Assembly: GCF_019097595.1 (NCBI RefSeq)
Contig: NC_080711.1
Location: 13,372,928-13,436,927, forward strand
From: Hemibagrus wyckioides
Lineage: Eukaryota > Chordata > Actinopteri > Siluriformes > Bagridae
Length of the DNA stretch: 64,000 nucleotides
Reading direction: 5' to 3'
Made by a program: the position numbers and the translations under genes. Below the pieces are notes generated by a model that searched no databases, was not told the DNA's origin, and saw only the letters and a list, made by a program, of their open reading frames with translations. How positions within the stretch are numbered: position 1 is the stretch's first letter; the number at the start of each line of letters is the position of its first letter. Below, piece after piece: positions 47,678 to 60,206 of the stretch.

Positions 47678-49580
47678 CCATCAGCCCTATCGGTTCCCCG
47701 CCACCCCCGATGTCCTCATACCGTCTCGCTCCATTTCCAGCGAAGTCTAGACCAGCCATCTGAGCAATGCACTGCAGCCCACACCACTGGACGTTACACC
47801 ACCCTCTACCGCTCCTACTCGACGCAGGTCTAGACATTGTCCTCCTTGCTTCACTCTTCATCTCCATGCCCCCTCCATGCTGCCCTCAGGTCTCCAGCAC
47901 ACTTCTCAAACAAACGAGTGGTGACTTTTTTTGCTTCTGAAAGCTCAGCTATGGAGACTTGTCCAGGAGTCTGAAATGTTTTAGCATAATTTCCAATGTT
48001 CAGGCTTGACATCGACAAGATCTTTAAGTTTGTTACAGTTTGCTTGAGCAGTGCGTAGTAGCCTTTGGATCACCTAATGACATTTGGCCCTAAATCCATC
48101 CAACCTATTCCCAGGGGAACCGATATGGAGTCCATAAACTGGACTCCTGAGTACAAAACAAAAAAAAAAGACTAGAAGTCCTGTGTCTGATAGGCCTCTT
48201 TTTTGTTTCTTTATTGTGTGTTTTTAAAGAGGCATGTTCAAATAGTGTTTTATGTATAACATTCAATGTAAATAATGTATTTAAGGTTTGGATTTCAACA
48301 ACCGTGCCAGCAAATCCAACTGAAATCTGAAAATGATTACCCAGTGTCTTTCTAGTTCACCAGTGTGTATATCGTGAAAAACTGAACCCTATTCAGGTGG
48401 ACAGAACATTTTTTGTTTACCTATTTACATTTGGAAAATCAATATCTTGGTTCAGCTCTTGCAACAATTTTTGAATCAGTGCCCATGTTCTTTCCCTCAT
48501 CAATAATAGGCAGCTTAAAAGGGTACATTCAACACTATCATAATTGACAAACCTCAGCATCTGCACAGCCATCTCCTCTGTCACAGTAAATATTCAATGC
48601 TTGGTTCTTTTCCGAGGATTTTCCCACCAGTCACCAGAGTGTGGCAGATTTAGCTTGTTAACAGCGATGACACCATTCTGACGCAATGGCATTTTCATCA
48701 CCCTCGTTCCCGGGAAGAGCTTGTCTCAGACACAACAGTGCTCTGTCAGATTCAACACCCACCACAGTTTTCAGAGTTCAAAGCCAACACATGTCTGTTT
48801 CTCAAAAAAGCCCAAACCCAGGACCAACAAGGCATTTGTGTCAGTTCAATTTGCTGTGGTTAAAATGCCTTGAGCTGTCACTCACACATAAGAAGATGTG
48901 CAGGGTTTTTTTTATTTATTTATTTTTTTACATTTAATTCCAATTCTCCTTCTAGCTTGTTCACACTGGGATGCCCTGGTCTGAAAGAGGTTGATGTGGA
49001 ATGAACATTACTGCAGCTGGCTAGCACAATTTCCCAGCATTCCTACTTTAAGCGGATGTTTATGACAGCTTCGGATAATTACTGAGTTGGTTTCTTTTGT
49101 TTTCTGTAAATTACGTGTTATGAACAGCACTAGTTTTCACTTAGAGTGACAGTTTTGCTGCTTTTAATTTGCACAATGCTTTATGCACCTGTATTTCTGT
49201 ATTTCCCTGAAATACCTTTGTATCTGCTCTCTTTTTGGCTACGTACATTTTCTTCACTGTGCTGTGTAAGGTAACATATATGCTGGCCCAACACTATCTC
49301 CATGCTTACAGACACAACCACACACACTTTGCACACTTTGTCAAACCTTTATTCTAATACTTTATCCAACTGTCCTCCTTTCTTACATATAATGATTGTA
49401 CAGTTTTGTAAATATGTCTTTTTGGTAAGAAAAAAAAAATGAGAGAAAGAAGAAATTTGTGTGTGTTTACACTGGCACCTATGTGCACCCATAGTTGTTA
49501 CTGTAGTATTCTAGTTAGCGTTTGAGCCATGGAACTAATCATCATCTGTATTTTGGGAAATAAAAATGGAACTGATCAGT
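47678..49580 (+). other. plppr2: plppr2 3' UTR
   Basis: About 1.9 kb without repeats of known families. A canonical AATAAA lies at 49559-49564 and is the likely poly(A) signal. The 83-residue open frame at 48686 in this stretch has no recognisable features. Confidence 0.6.
49559..49564 (+). terminator. plppr2: Poly(A) signal AATAAA
   Basis: The canonical hexamer about 1.88 kb after the stop codon. No cleavage site can be seen directly. Confidence 0.5.
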
Positions 49581-49688
49581 TTATAGGGTGTTTGGAAGGT
49601 GAAGCCATTTCCAAAGCCTATGTATATGGTAGCACCTGACCAATAACCTGTGAAGTACAATTAACTTAAATATTAATCTGGAAGAAAG

Positions 49689-50538
49689 GGGTAAGATGAG
49701 CCATTTTTACTCGTTTATTTTGAGAAATGAATCGCTAAAGATTAATGGATGTTTTTTTAGTTACCTAAAATACATTCTATGGATACACAGTTCACTTTTT
49801 TGTATGGTTTAACCCAGGTAAGAGGTAACATGAGCCAGTGAGTGGGTAAGATGTTAAATTTCTGTACTTAACAAGGAGTAATAGTGTTACTGGTGCTTTT
49901 CTGCTCTTGGTGCTGTTAGCTCCCCCTTGTGGAGAATGTTAGCCTACAATATTCAAACTACATCCTATACAGTATATTCTCTACAAATCCAGGATGCACA
50001 AAGCAAATTACACATATGTTAAAAGGGCATAATTTACATTGAATCCATAATTGTATGTGTAATAAAGCACCAATCTGTATCTTCATTTTTACCACATAGC
50101 ACTTAACAACCAAACAGAGTCAAAGAAGAATTGTAAAATGTAAAGGTTTCATAGTGTGATATCATACTACTCCTTAACCCATCTTTTAATTTAAAACCTA
50201 TTCATCATTCAAACAAATAAGTCGCGTAGAATACAAATAATGCATTGTGTAGAGTGTCAGTGAATCATTTGGCCCCAAGCTTGACAGATCATCTTATTAT
50301 CAACATTCTGACTAAAACTGCTTTAAACAGCAGGATAGGGCTAACTTGCTTTTTCAACTTGCCAAGGTGTTTCTTTCACATCACAGGTTTTATATAGAAG
50401 CAACAATTATTTATTTGAAAAATAACACTCTTATGATTTTATTCCATTTCAGTGGCAAGGCAAAATCCCATTTTGGACATAAATCACCTGCTACATTCTC
50501 CATGTACTCCTTTGTATTTTGAGTGGCTCATCTTACCC
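49689..50538. mobile_element. Unclassified element with 15-bp perfect terminal inverted repeats
   Basis: GGGTAAGATGAGCCA at 49689-49703 recurs as its exact reverse complement at 50524-50538. A related internal copy, 'gtgggtaagatg', lies near 49843. The interior has no transposase-like open frame. No clear target-site duplication was found, so the class is unknown. Confidence 0.5.
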
Positions 50539-51390
50539 ATTGACTCAACTGCATTTCTAAGGCTTATTGGATGAACATACATAAATACCTGACATCTAAC
50601 ATTTAATCACAATAAGAATAAAAAAAAAATACTGTCACTATGATGAGAATCAAAGCTGATAACGTTTGTGATTTTTTTGACCAGAATTTGATATGCAGTC
50701 AAGAAGACACTTAATATTGGAAGTGATTTTGTGCCACAATTTTGTACTGGTTTTGAGAATCTGAAGAAGCTGTGCATGGGACTTTCTCTGAATAATGTGG
50801 ATCAGGTGCGATTTCAAGGTTTGCTAAGGTGTTCTGGAAGGTTTCATGTTCACACTCTTACAATGTGTTCACCATTTTGTATATGTCTGTCTGAAGAGAA
50901 CAATAAATGGATATTTCAATACACTGGATCGGACATTATTTTCCTCACACAACCAAGAGATCTCCCTCAAACTAATTGAATAACATGCTCTTGAGGTATT
51001 TCGAAAGGTTCTATTAATTCCTTCATGAATTAGTAATAATTAGTAATTTCTTTTTAGTAAGTTTTTCTAGAAAGCAATAATTCACTTAGTGCCTTTTCAT
51101 GATTCATTAAATGTCTTTTCTTGAAAATTGAGTTTGTCAATTCTTTATATTTAAATTACAGCTCCACCGTGTGGTAATCAACAAACTGACACAAATAATC
51201 CATCAACATCCAAATTTCTGGCATTTTGTTTAGCAAGAATTAACATCAACACATTTTGTTTTATTCTAATGTGTAAACAGTCAAGTAAATACATATTTGA
51301 TGAATTTATTGTTATTTTAACTTTTAACCACAGTATACAATACATTTACATCTAAATAACTTGCAGTTCATTCAAATGGCATGATAAAGT
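50539..51390. other. Intergenic, no gene recognised
   Basis: AT-rich. The 82-residue open frame at 50731 has no recognisable domain. Confidence 0.5.
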
Positions 51391-51394
51391 AATT

Positions 51395-51600
51395 TATAAT
51401 ATTTGGTTACAAATCCTTTGTGGTCGATGACTCCCTGAAGTCTGGATCCCAGAGACATCACCAGATGTTGGGTTAATTCCCTTGTGATGCTTTGCTAAGC
51501 CTGCTGACTTCACTTCCTGTTTGTTCTTGGGGCATTTTGAAATGCATGCTCAAGTCAATTCAGGTCCAGTAATTCACTTGGCCATTTCAAAAGTTTTGAG
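51395..51600 (-). mobile_element. Tc1/mariner-type element fragment
   Basis: 'tatttggttacaaatccttt', 'atgactccctgaagtctgg', 'catcaccagatgttgggtt' and 'ttgttcttggggcattttg' follow a widespread fish Tc1-type element on its reverse strand. The copy is too decayed to show termini. Confidence 0.5.
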
Positions 51601-51639
51601 TGAGAACATTTTCACACTCTTCCTAGCAAAAAAAAAAAA

Positions 51640-52275
51640 TTCTAGATCCATCAAATTGTTAGGGCATCTCCTGTGCACAGCCTGCTTCAGGTGACCCCTC
51701 AGATTTTTAGTTGGATTCAGGTCTGGGTTCTGGCTAGCTGATTCAAAAACATTGATCTTTAGGTTAAGCCATTCCTTTGCTGAATTGGATGTATGCTTTG
51801 GGTCACTGCTGTGCTGAAAAGTGAAATTCCTTTTAATCCTCAGCTTACTAGCAGACCCATGAAGGTTTGCACTAAAATTGATAGATATTTGTAGCTATTC
51901 ATGATTCCCTCCACCTCCATAAAAAGCCCCATTTCTGTCTGAAATAAAGCAGCTGTAAAGCGTGATGCTGCCACCACCATGCTTCTCTGAGAGTTTGCTG
52001 TTCATTTGGTAATATCTTTTGGAATTATGGAATTATTCTACCTTCTGGAATTGGTTTCATCAGACCACAATACATTCATAAAATCCCCAATTATAAAAGG
52101 GTGTGTGTTTATGCAACCATGTTATTGCAGGTTTTTTCTTCTCCTAAAATGTTTCTGATCGTTTTTTCACTTTGTTTTGTTGTAACTTCACACTAAGGGT
52201 AAAAAAAGTTCTGACATGAATTAGCTTGGTTTCATGTTTTAAAAACCTGCCATTTTGACAAGGGTAAAACTTCCA
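51640..52275 (-). mobile_element. Second Tc1/mariner-type element fragment
   Basis: 'attcaggtctgggttctggc', 'gtatgctttgggtcactgct', 'gatgctgccaccaccatgct' and 'catcagaccacaatacattc' follow another fish DNA-transposon family. The distal end, 'ggtttcatgttttaaaaacc' and 'tgccattttgaca', is its terminal region. Confidence 0.55.
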
Positions 52276-52634
52276 AACATCAATTGTAAATACCTGACTG
52301 AAAATATATACTACCTGCCTAAGCACAGGTTGCAAAATTGCTAGTAATTACTACTTATTAGCAATTATTATGAGTTGCTACAACACACACACACACCTCT
52401 CCTCTGTTAACTGTTAAACCAAAATTGATCAGTCAACAGAATGAAACTGTGACAATTTGGAGCTGGAGTTAATTTAGCTTTAGCCAGAACTTTTTAGCTA
52501 ATTGTTTATGCTAATCATCTAGCTAACATGAACCAATCTGGCAGGATTATAAAAACCATATTTGCAAAAGACATTTCACTGCTTATGCTAAATATTATTA
52601 AAAGCTAATATGAGCTAGTTTGACATCTGAGAAG

Positions 52635-52635
<1 letters not shown>

Positions 52636-52692
<57 letters not shown>
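52636..52692. repeat. (TAA)n microsatellite
   Basis: About 19 units of TAA. Confidence 0.95.
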
Positions 52693-53597
52693 GCAATAAT
52701 AATGAATGTTCACAATCTATCTTTTACAGTATCTTAGCTACTAGAACGAGATTCAGTTGTCAGTATAAATTCTGTGGGATAGCATGTCAAATTGTTGTTT
52801 GTTTCTGTCTGATTACCATAAGCTAACGCAAGGAAAACATTTTGTTGAACATGTTTAACATTTTATAGGTCTATTTAAAACACTAAAATGCCTAAAGTCC
52901 AAGTTTATTTATTTAAGAACACTTTCTTATGGTATTACGGTGTGTAACCCATCCAACTTATATAGCATTACCAAATTAGACCGATTAGAATGGTACGTAC
53001 TAACCTATCTCATAAACTGCACACAGATTTTGTCTCACTGCTTTGTCAGCTAAATTTTTGTTGATTGCAGACACTCCTGTAGATTTGTGTTTGTGCGCAT
53101 TATTCACAGAGTCATTCTTTGTCATTATGTCAGCAAACAATGAGTCTCACTAAGAAAAAGATATGTTTCTGTCTGTAGTATTTGTTAAGCCCAAGGGCAC
53201 TAGCGCTGCAGGTGTAGTGAATGATATTAAACAGGAGTCCCTGACCTGCCTGAATTTGATTGACAGGTTTGATGTCTGCCACACACTGAGAGGACTGAGC
53301 TACACTGAGCATTCTCAATGAATCTAGCATCATGCACACTAATGGTGTGGTCTGTTACACTGTTACAGAGGTTGTTTCTGAGTTAACTGTGAGAAAAGGC
53401 AACATATTGTGTGCAAGAATTACGAACACCTGCATCTAATTCAGCTGGTTTAGATTATTATTCGTGCTCTTTGTATTTGTGCAATATCCCAGATGCTTTT
53501 GAATGTTATTTTTATTGCTATATACATATATTATATTATATACAGCTGCTTTTTTTAAATCCTGTATTTAATATTAAATACACACACACATGTTTTA

Positions 53598-53689
<92 letters not shown>
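53598..53689. repeat. (CTAT)n-(AT)n compound array
   Basis: About 15 CTAT units followed by about 15 AT units. Confidence 0.95.
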
Positions 53690-53691
<2 letters not shown>

Positions 53692-54689
53692 AGCAATAAC
53701 TAGCTGCTATTTCTTTATATCTCACTTGAACCGCCCCATCTGATCAGGTAGTTCGATATTTATACTCCTTTTTATTTATTTTGATTATTTATTGATTATT
53801 ATATATTATATAATTATTATATATTATAATACATTTGTATTTCACATACAGTGTAATTCGTATTTATTTGTCGTTAATGCTTCTATTTCAACAGCTGGAT
53901 GTCCGGCTGATGTGTTGTCCATGGTTGCCAGGTCTGTCTGAATAAGCCTTCCTAATTGCTCAAACTTCAAAAATCCACTATGGTGTTTTTAAATTTCACC
54001 AGTGCCATAGATTGTGATATTTATGGTAATATTATATATTTTAAGAATGCAGTGACACTGTTTCTGTGAGTAGTTCAGAAATTAAAAGTCACACTGAGTT
54101 AACAACCCTACCTATACATGGTTTTTTTTTTCGCAGTTTGTGGTAATGGTGTTAATAGTCTTTAAATCCCTTACTATACATTTTAGGTTGGTGGACTGTT
54201 CTCAATACAGCAGTGACACTGAGGTGTTTAACTGTTAAATCTTCTTCGACTGAAAGCAGTAATACACAATGCCAGAAACTTGTCCATTGCAGTGACTAAG
54301 TATTACCAGGAGGGGTTTCAGTGACACACAAAGCTGTTTGGAAAGCTGCCACTGGAGGGAGCTAGTCCTTTAATCCATAACTGGCCGTATTTTAGGTCTT
54401 GGCTGTTAAATAATCAAAATTAATGTTTATTACTGTGAAGTTTCTCAAGTCGAGGGCTAGTGACAGCATTGCTCTCTAATATTAGTTCACTCATCTTGTT
54501 TATTTCTGATAAGATGGTTTGATTTTTATGATATAATTTATATAATATTATTATGATTGAAAATTCTTCTTATTACTATTATTATTATTGTTGCATATTT
54601 ATATACTTTGTGTTTTTTATATAGATGGTTATCTTTTATGTTAAGTCTTTTTAAGTCTCTCTATAATATCTCTTCAAGACACCATGTCT

Positions 54690-54819
54690 ATTTTATCTTT
54701 ATCTTTAGCTGCTATGCCTTTGCCACTTTTAACTATGCAAATTTCCCTGCTGTGGGACGAATAAAGGATTATCTTATCTTATCTTATCTTATCTTATCTT
54801 ATCTTATCTTATCTTATCT

Positions 54820-54850
<31 letters not shown>
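54690..54850 (+). repeat. LINE-type 3' end with (TTATC)n tail
   Basis: 'tatgcaaatttccctgctgt' and 'gggacgaataaaggattatc' match the 3' terminus typical of L2/Rex1-like fish LINEs. Such termini commonly end in a short tandem tail, here about 16 units of TTATC (54770-54850). Confidence 0.6.
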
Positions 54851-54852
54851 TC

Positions 54853-55980
54853 TCAATACTGGTGACAAAAAGGCAAAAAATTTTTATTTGATTATTATAT
54901 AAAATCTGGTGAAAATAATTTGTCTTGACTTTAGTTAGCTGAACATTACTGAAATACTCTGATCTCAGAGCTAGGCAATTTAAATTCTGAGCCATGTGCT
55001 ACGAGTGGAGCTGTTTTTAATAGTTAATGACTTATTATCTTTGGTTCACTTAAATGGCTAAACAACATCATGGCACCAGTGAAACACACATGCACACACT
55101 CGTTATTCTTCTACCTAAATGTGAAAGAAGAGTAATCTAATTATATTTTTCACCCATTTTTAGGAAGAACTGATGTAATCACTTTGTAGTCGATGAAATC
55201 ACCTTTTAGTTTTTTTAGGCTCCTGTCATTTATAATAAAATACATGCTTCTCGTGGTTGAGTGAGAAAAAGAAGAGAAAGAGAAAAAGAAAGAAAGTGAG
55301 AAATGTCTAGAGAAATCTATCAGGTTGATATGGATAGGGATAGGGATATGTTTTCCTAAATTAAACTGCTTCATTTTTTATTTACTACGATTAAATGCGT
55401 CTCAGTCAGTCACACCAGGCGAGTGATTACTCTTTAGGTCTTCCTTTAACTCCTGTGATTACAAGATATTTGCAATATTCATACAGACCAGGTGCTTAAT
55501 TTTACATTATGTGCAATACAGCATGTAATTCTCTCTTTTATATCACAGTCAATGTTGATCCACAGTACTCCATTAGTAATTTATACAAATATCATCTGCA
55601 GCCTTTAATACTGAGTAAATACATTTTCCACCTCCAGCGTAGAACTTAAGTGTGAGTACACCTGCAAGATAAATCAGCTTACATGGAAGTGAGTAGGGGG
55701 TGAGCCGGAGGGCTCAGTGTTTGGATCAGGGCAGAGCCAGAGTACTATATGATGCAGGAAGACAAGTGCTTTATTCAAACAGATGCAATGTGGATGACTC
55801 ACATCCTTCTTCCCCTAAACCCGAGTGACGTTATATCAATTAGCCATGAGCTCACCACTTTCAGTCAGGGTTGACTTGTCATAGGTCATAATAACGAGAA
55901 TACGAGAATAGATGGACAAAATATATTTTAATGTCACAAATCTCTAGTTAGTTATCATGTCAGTTATCAGGTTCTCTCCA

Positions 55981-56019
<39 letters not shown>

Positions 56020-56300
56020 TACTCAGGACCCACCTCTCACTCCAACATTATCTTTCCCGGAAATTGCATTTCCAGCACAGGCAGGGCCCCATTATGAGAG
56101 CAGAGAGACATGCTGTAACCTTTTTAAAAAGCCATTAGAGCTGCACCTGCCCCTCCCCCATTATCCAACAACTCTACGCTCCTTCCCCCATCAGTCCTCC
56201 CTCTTTCTTTAAAGCCTCTGTAATGTTATTAGCCCTCCTCAACATTGACCATTATCCTGATCTCCAGCAGGCCCCTGGCCTCCAACTGCCCTCCATATAA
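54853..56300. other. Intergenic, no gene recognised
   Basis: It contains a purine-rich patch at 55262-55312 and (CT)n at 55985-56015. No exon was recognised. Confidence 0.55.
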
Positions 56301-57015
56301 TGGAGAAGAGAGGACAGAGAAAAACAGAAATTAGAGGGGAGAGAAGAGAAGAGGAGAGGAGAGGATGTGAAAGAAAATAAGAGAGAGAAAGAGCGAAGAG
56401 GAGAGGAGAGAACATGACTGAAAAGGTAGAGGAAAAAAGAGAGGATGTGAAAGGAAAGGGAGTGGAAAGGAGATGACATGACAGGAGCAGAAGAGAAGAG
56501 AAGAGAAGAGAAGAGAAGAGAAGAGAAGAGAAGAGAAGAGAAGAGAAGAGAAGAGAAGAGAAGAGAAGAGAAGAGAAGAGAAGATGTGAAAGAAAAGGGA
56601 GAGGAGAGGAGAGGATGTGAAACAAAATAGAGAGCAGTAAAGAAGAATTAAAAGGAGTGGAGAAAAGATGGGAGGAGCGGAGAGGTAAAGAGAGGAGAGG
56701 ACGAGAGGAGAGGATGTAAAAGAAAAGGTCGAGAAGAGGAGAAGAGAGTAGATCAGAAGAGAAGAAAAGTAAGGAGAGTATGTGAAATTAAAGATAGAGG
56801 AGTGCAGAAGACCTGTCCTCTTTGGTCTTCTGCACTCATCTATCTGACATCTGTCTATCTGAAATGACGGAAGAGGACAGGACAGGACAGGAGAAAACAG
56901 TATGGGAAAGGACAGGTCACTGAAGAACAGAAAAGGGCAGGACAGGAGAAAAGAGAAGAGGACAAAACCAGACGAGAAGAAAAGAGGAGATGAGAGGAAA
57001 GGATAGATACATAAC
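56300..57015. repeat. Long polypurine tract with (AAGAG)n core
   Basis: About 700 bp in which the plus strand is mostly A and G. It includes about 18 perfect AAGAG units at 56490-56583 and is interrupted by a perfect hairpin at 56800-56837. The 228-, 131- and 128-residue minus-strand open frames here are Ser/Leu/Phe-rich translations of the repeat. Confidence 0.9.
56800..56837. repeat. Perfect 14-bp inverted repeat (hairpin)
   Basis: Arms gagtgcagaagacc (56800-56813) and ggtcttctgcactc (56824-56837), loop of 10 bases. It is the only pyrimidine-containing island of note in the purine tract. Confidence 0.85.
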
Positions 57016-57665
57016 ATAACTCCTCGACAATCAAAGAGACCAAACAGTCTTCACATATACACAGACAGATCAAGGGAAAAAAAGCATCAGTATCTTGGAG
57101 GAGATAACAGAGCAAACAGACAGCCATCCAGTCTTGTGTGTACAGTACAGTACACACACACACACACACACACCCGCACATACACACACATTTGTAGAGG
57201 GAGGGATTGAGTGAAACTGAATTGTTAGGGCCAAACTTCCAGATGGACATCCTACATCCCGGAGCTTGGACTGGTTACAAGAAGTAAGATGGGTGGACAC
57301 AAAGGCCACAGAGAAGAAGGGAGAGGGAGAGAAGGTAATGCGCATACGGTGCATACATACACACACTTTCATTTTACTCGCCGTCACCTTTGCTTTTGAC
57401 TTTCCCTTGTGTAGAATTCTGACTGATGCAAAATATCACCTTCTATTGCAATAACCTCACTTGATTTCTCTTTAACCACCTCTCCCTGTTTGTCTCTTTT
57501 CCCTTGTCCTTTACTCTTCTGTTCTGTAAATCAATCATCCTCCTTCATCAGTCTTCATCCTCCTCCTCCATCATCATCATCATCATCATCATCATGGTGT
57601 TTGAAAATGAGCAATCAACTATTGTCATCCTCTTATGTCATCCTTCTCGGACACAGGGACATGAA

Positions 57666-57699
<34 letters not shown>

Positions 57700-59493
57700 G
57701 AAAAATGGAGGGGAAAAAAAAAAGCTTGTCCATTACTTAAGGTAACATAATGATAATCATCAAAAGCACCCATGATATTATATAACAAAGATAAAGTGTC
57801 ACAGTTCAGGAAGGTTGACAAGTAGGAAATGAAGTCATCTGGGATTAAAGTTCTAAATTGCTAACTTTTTTTTTTTTATATCATTCTAAAATCATATCTC
57901 AAATATTCAGTTAATAATGGAAATATCAATTCTTTCCTTCTTTCTCTCGCTCTCTCTTTCCACTCTTTCTATTTCTCTCTCTGTTGCAGTGCTGATGCCT
58001 GACTTGCATCATGCTCTCACTGAGGGAGATGTTTGCAGCCAGTTTGTCAGGCACTGACGTGAAATGTCACAAATGTCATGTCATGTTTATAGAGGAATTA
58101 TCCCCCTTCATGCAATGATAACTCAAAGGCTATTCTGTTGTATTGAGCAATTATGGAAAAATGTAGAAAAGGGAGATGTAAGAAACGGTTAAGCCATGCC
58201 TTGATTGGAGAAATTACAGACAAAAGAGCTATGAATTTGTCCGTATATTTCAGTCTTGCGGGGTTTTGACATTAGGGCTGAAAACCGAGCGCTTGGGTGT
58301 TGACAATCGCTCATCATTTGAGTGGTGCATTGCCATGATAACTGCATTAGCAATATATGGTCAACTATTTCACAATTTGAAGTCATGACAAGATTAGGGG
58401 GAATGTTCGGACTCGTACTATCAACACATCACCAGTGTGAAAAGAAAGTAGCTTTTCCCAATTGGGACTCCCATCCATACGACAGCCATCTGTGACTGGA
58501 AAATAATAGCACTACTGTCCAGTCCCCCTCTGGTTTGTTTTTCTTCTCATGTGAAAGAAGCTTGTTTTCGTCCTGGTTGAAGTGCGTGGTCTGTGTGGCC
58601 ACATACATACAAATAAGCAGATTTACGCACATTTAAGAACAATAGGACAAGTCTCCAACAGTCTTCCCTTTTTTTTAGGCTCATAATAATTATTTACAGG
58701 CAACTTAATCAGTCTTTTCTGGATATAGATATAACAAGACACAATACTAGTAATACTGCTACGAAACGCAGCTAAAATCATTTTCTAATCATTTCCACAT
58801 TCTCTGGAAGTATTAATACATGTTCTCAGCTGGATGTTAGCAGACTTATGTCTCCACTGAAGACTTGTAATTACGTTGTATCTAAACGCTTTGTTGTGTG
58901 AGAGAAACTGGTGACTTAAATGATGTCAAGCACCCACTGAAGCAATTTCACATTATTTTAAGTCATATCCAGTGGTGATAAGAGTACAAACATGCTGAGT
59001 TGAGTAATAGTGTGTGCATTCTTTTGAGCAATTATGTATTAAGTGAGCTATGCTGAACTAAACACCACCTCCACTATCAACAGAATGCAAAGAAAGGTAT
59101 TGCAAGCTGGCTAGCCAGATTTAGGTAGCTTGCTAGGTGTTTATAGCTACAAAGTTAAAGCTATCTAGCAAAGATTATCCTGAGTGTTACCTGTAAGCTG
59201 TAGCAGAATTTACATCTACAGTATTTACCACAACAGACAATCTCTACTGGATATTAAGACATTGTCTTCAGTTTAACCCTAGAGCAGCTTTACTACTGTA
59301 AACATCCAAAAGCTAACCAGACTAGCTTCCTAATGATTCACATGTATGCATTTCTGTAAGTTGAGCCATGAAATGTCGATATATTCATGAGTTTAGACTT
59401 GCAGAATCTGCAGGTTATTATCATGCAGTTTCCTCTGTAGCACTAAAACTGAAGATGCCTGATAAGTCGGGCCAGTAACGTTCATCTGTGTCC

Positions 59494-59542
<49 letters not shown>

Positions 59543-60206
59543 GACATTTCTGCTGAATAAGCACTTGGCACCTGAAGTGTAGACTTCCGACTGAAACTAC
59601 TTTACATTGATTGGGTCTCAAAATTGAATTATTTAAGATTTAGCCATATTGCTTTTTAATTATCTTTCAGTCTCACAGGGTTAAATTAATTATTTATTTA
59701 TTTTTTTGCTCTATTGCATTTATACGAAATAAATGGAACAAAGTTGATTTTTTTTTATCCAGAAAAAGTTCTATTATTTAATTATACACAGAAACTGTTA
59801 CAGTCAAGTATGAACTCGAGTACTTTAACAATAATACATACAGTCCTTTTGTTTTCACCCCCTGGCCATAGCACTGATGTAAATATATCAGTATTAGCTA
59901 AAAGCTCATTCTCTTGCAGCCAACATATATGAAATGTTCACATATGTGTATATAAATATATTTTAATTGCTATCAACATGAAAATTGTAATGTCCTGGTT
60001 GTGTGATGTTCTAATGCCAGTAATTACGACAATTGCACAGCTAACATTTCCACATTCACCACAAATGATTCCCAGGTTATTCATCAAAAGAACCATTTGA
60101 CTCTTACTTACGTTTAAAGGCAGTTGTGACAGAATAATGCAAATTCATAACTACAACATTTACACCGTAACAATAAATATCTTATGAGAGCTTATGTGAA
60201 GAGACA
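57016..60206. other. Intergenic, no gene recognised
   Basis: It holds (CA)n at about 57152-57173 and 57668-57698, an ATC run near 57570-57594 and (CT)n at 59499-59540. The interval 58190-58640 is free of repeats and compositionally balanced, with several CpGs. No coding exon was recognised. Confidence 0.55.

Larger units (their letters stand above)
52276..54540. other. Intergenic, microsatellites only
   Basis: No gene recognised. It holds (CA)n near 52383-52396, (TAA)n at 52636-52692 and a CTAT/AT compound array at 53598-53689. Confidence 0.6.

Noticed and set aside
56331..57017. 228-residue minus-strand open frame
   Set aside because: It is the translation of the polypurine tract: almost only Ser, Leu, Phe and Pro in pentanucleotide periodicity, with no domain.
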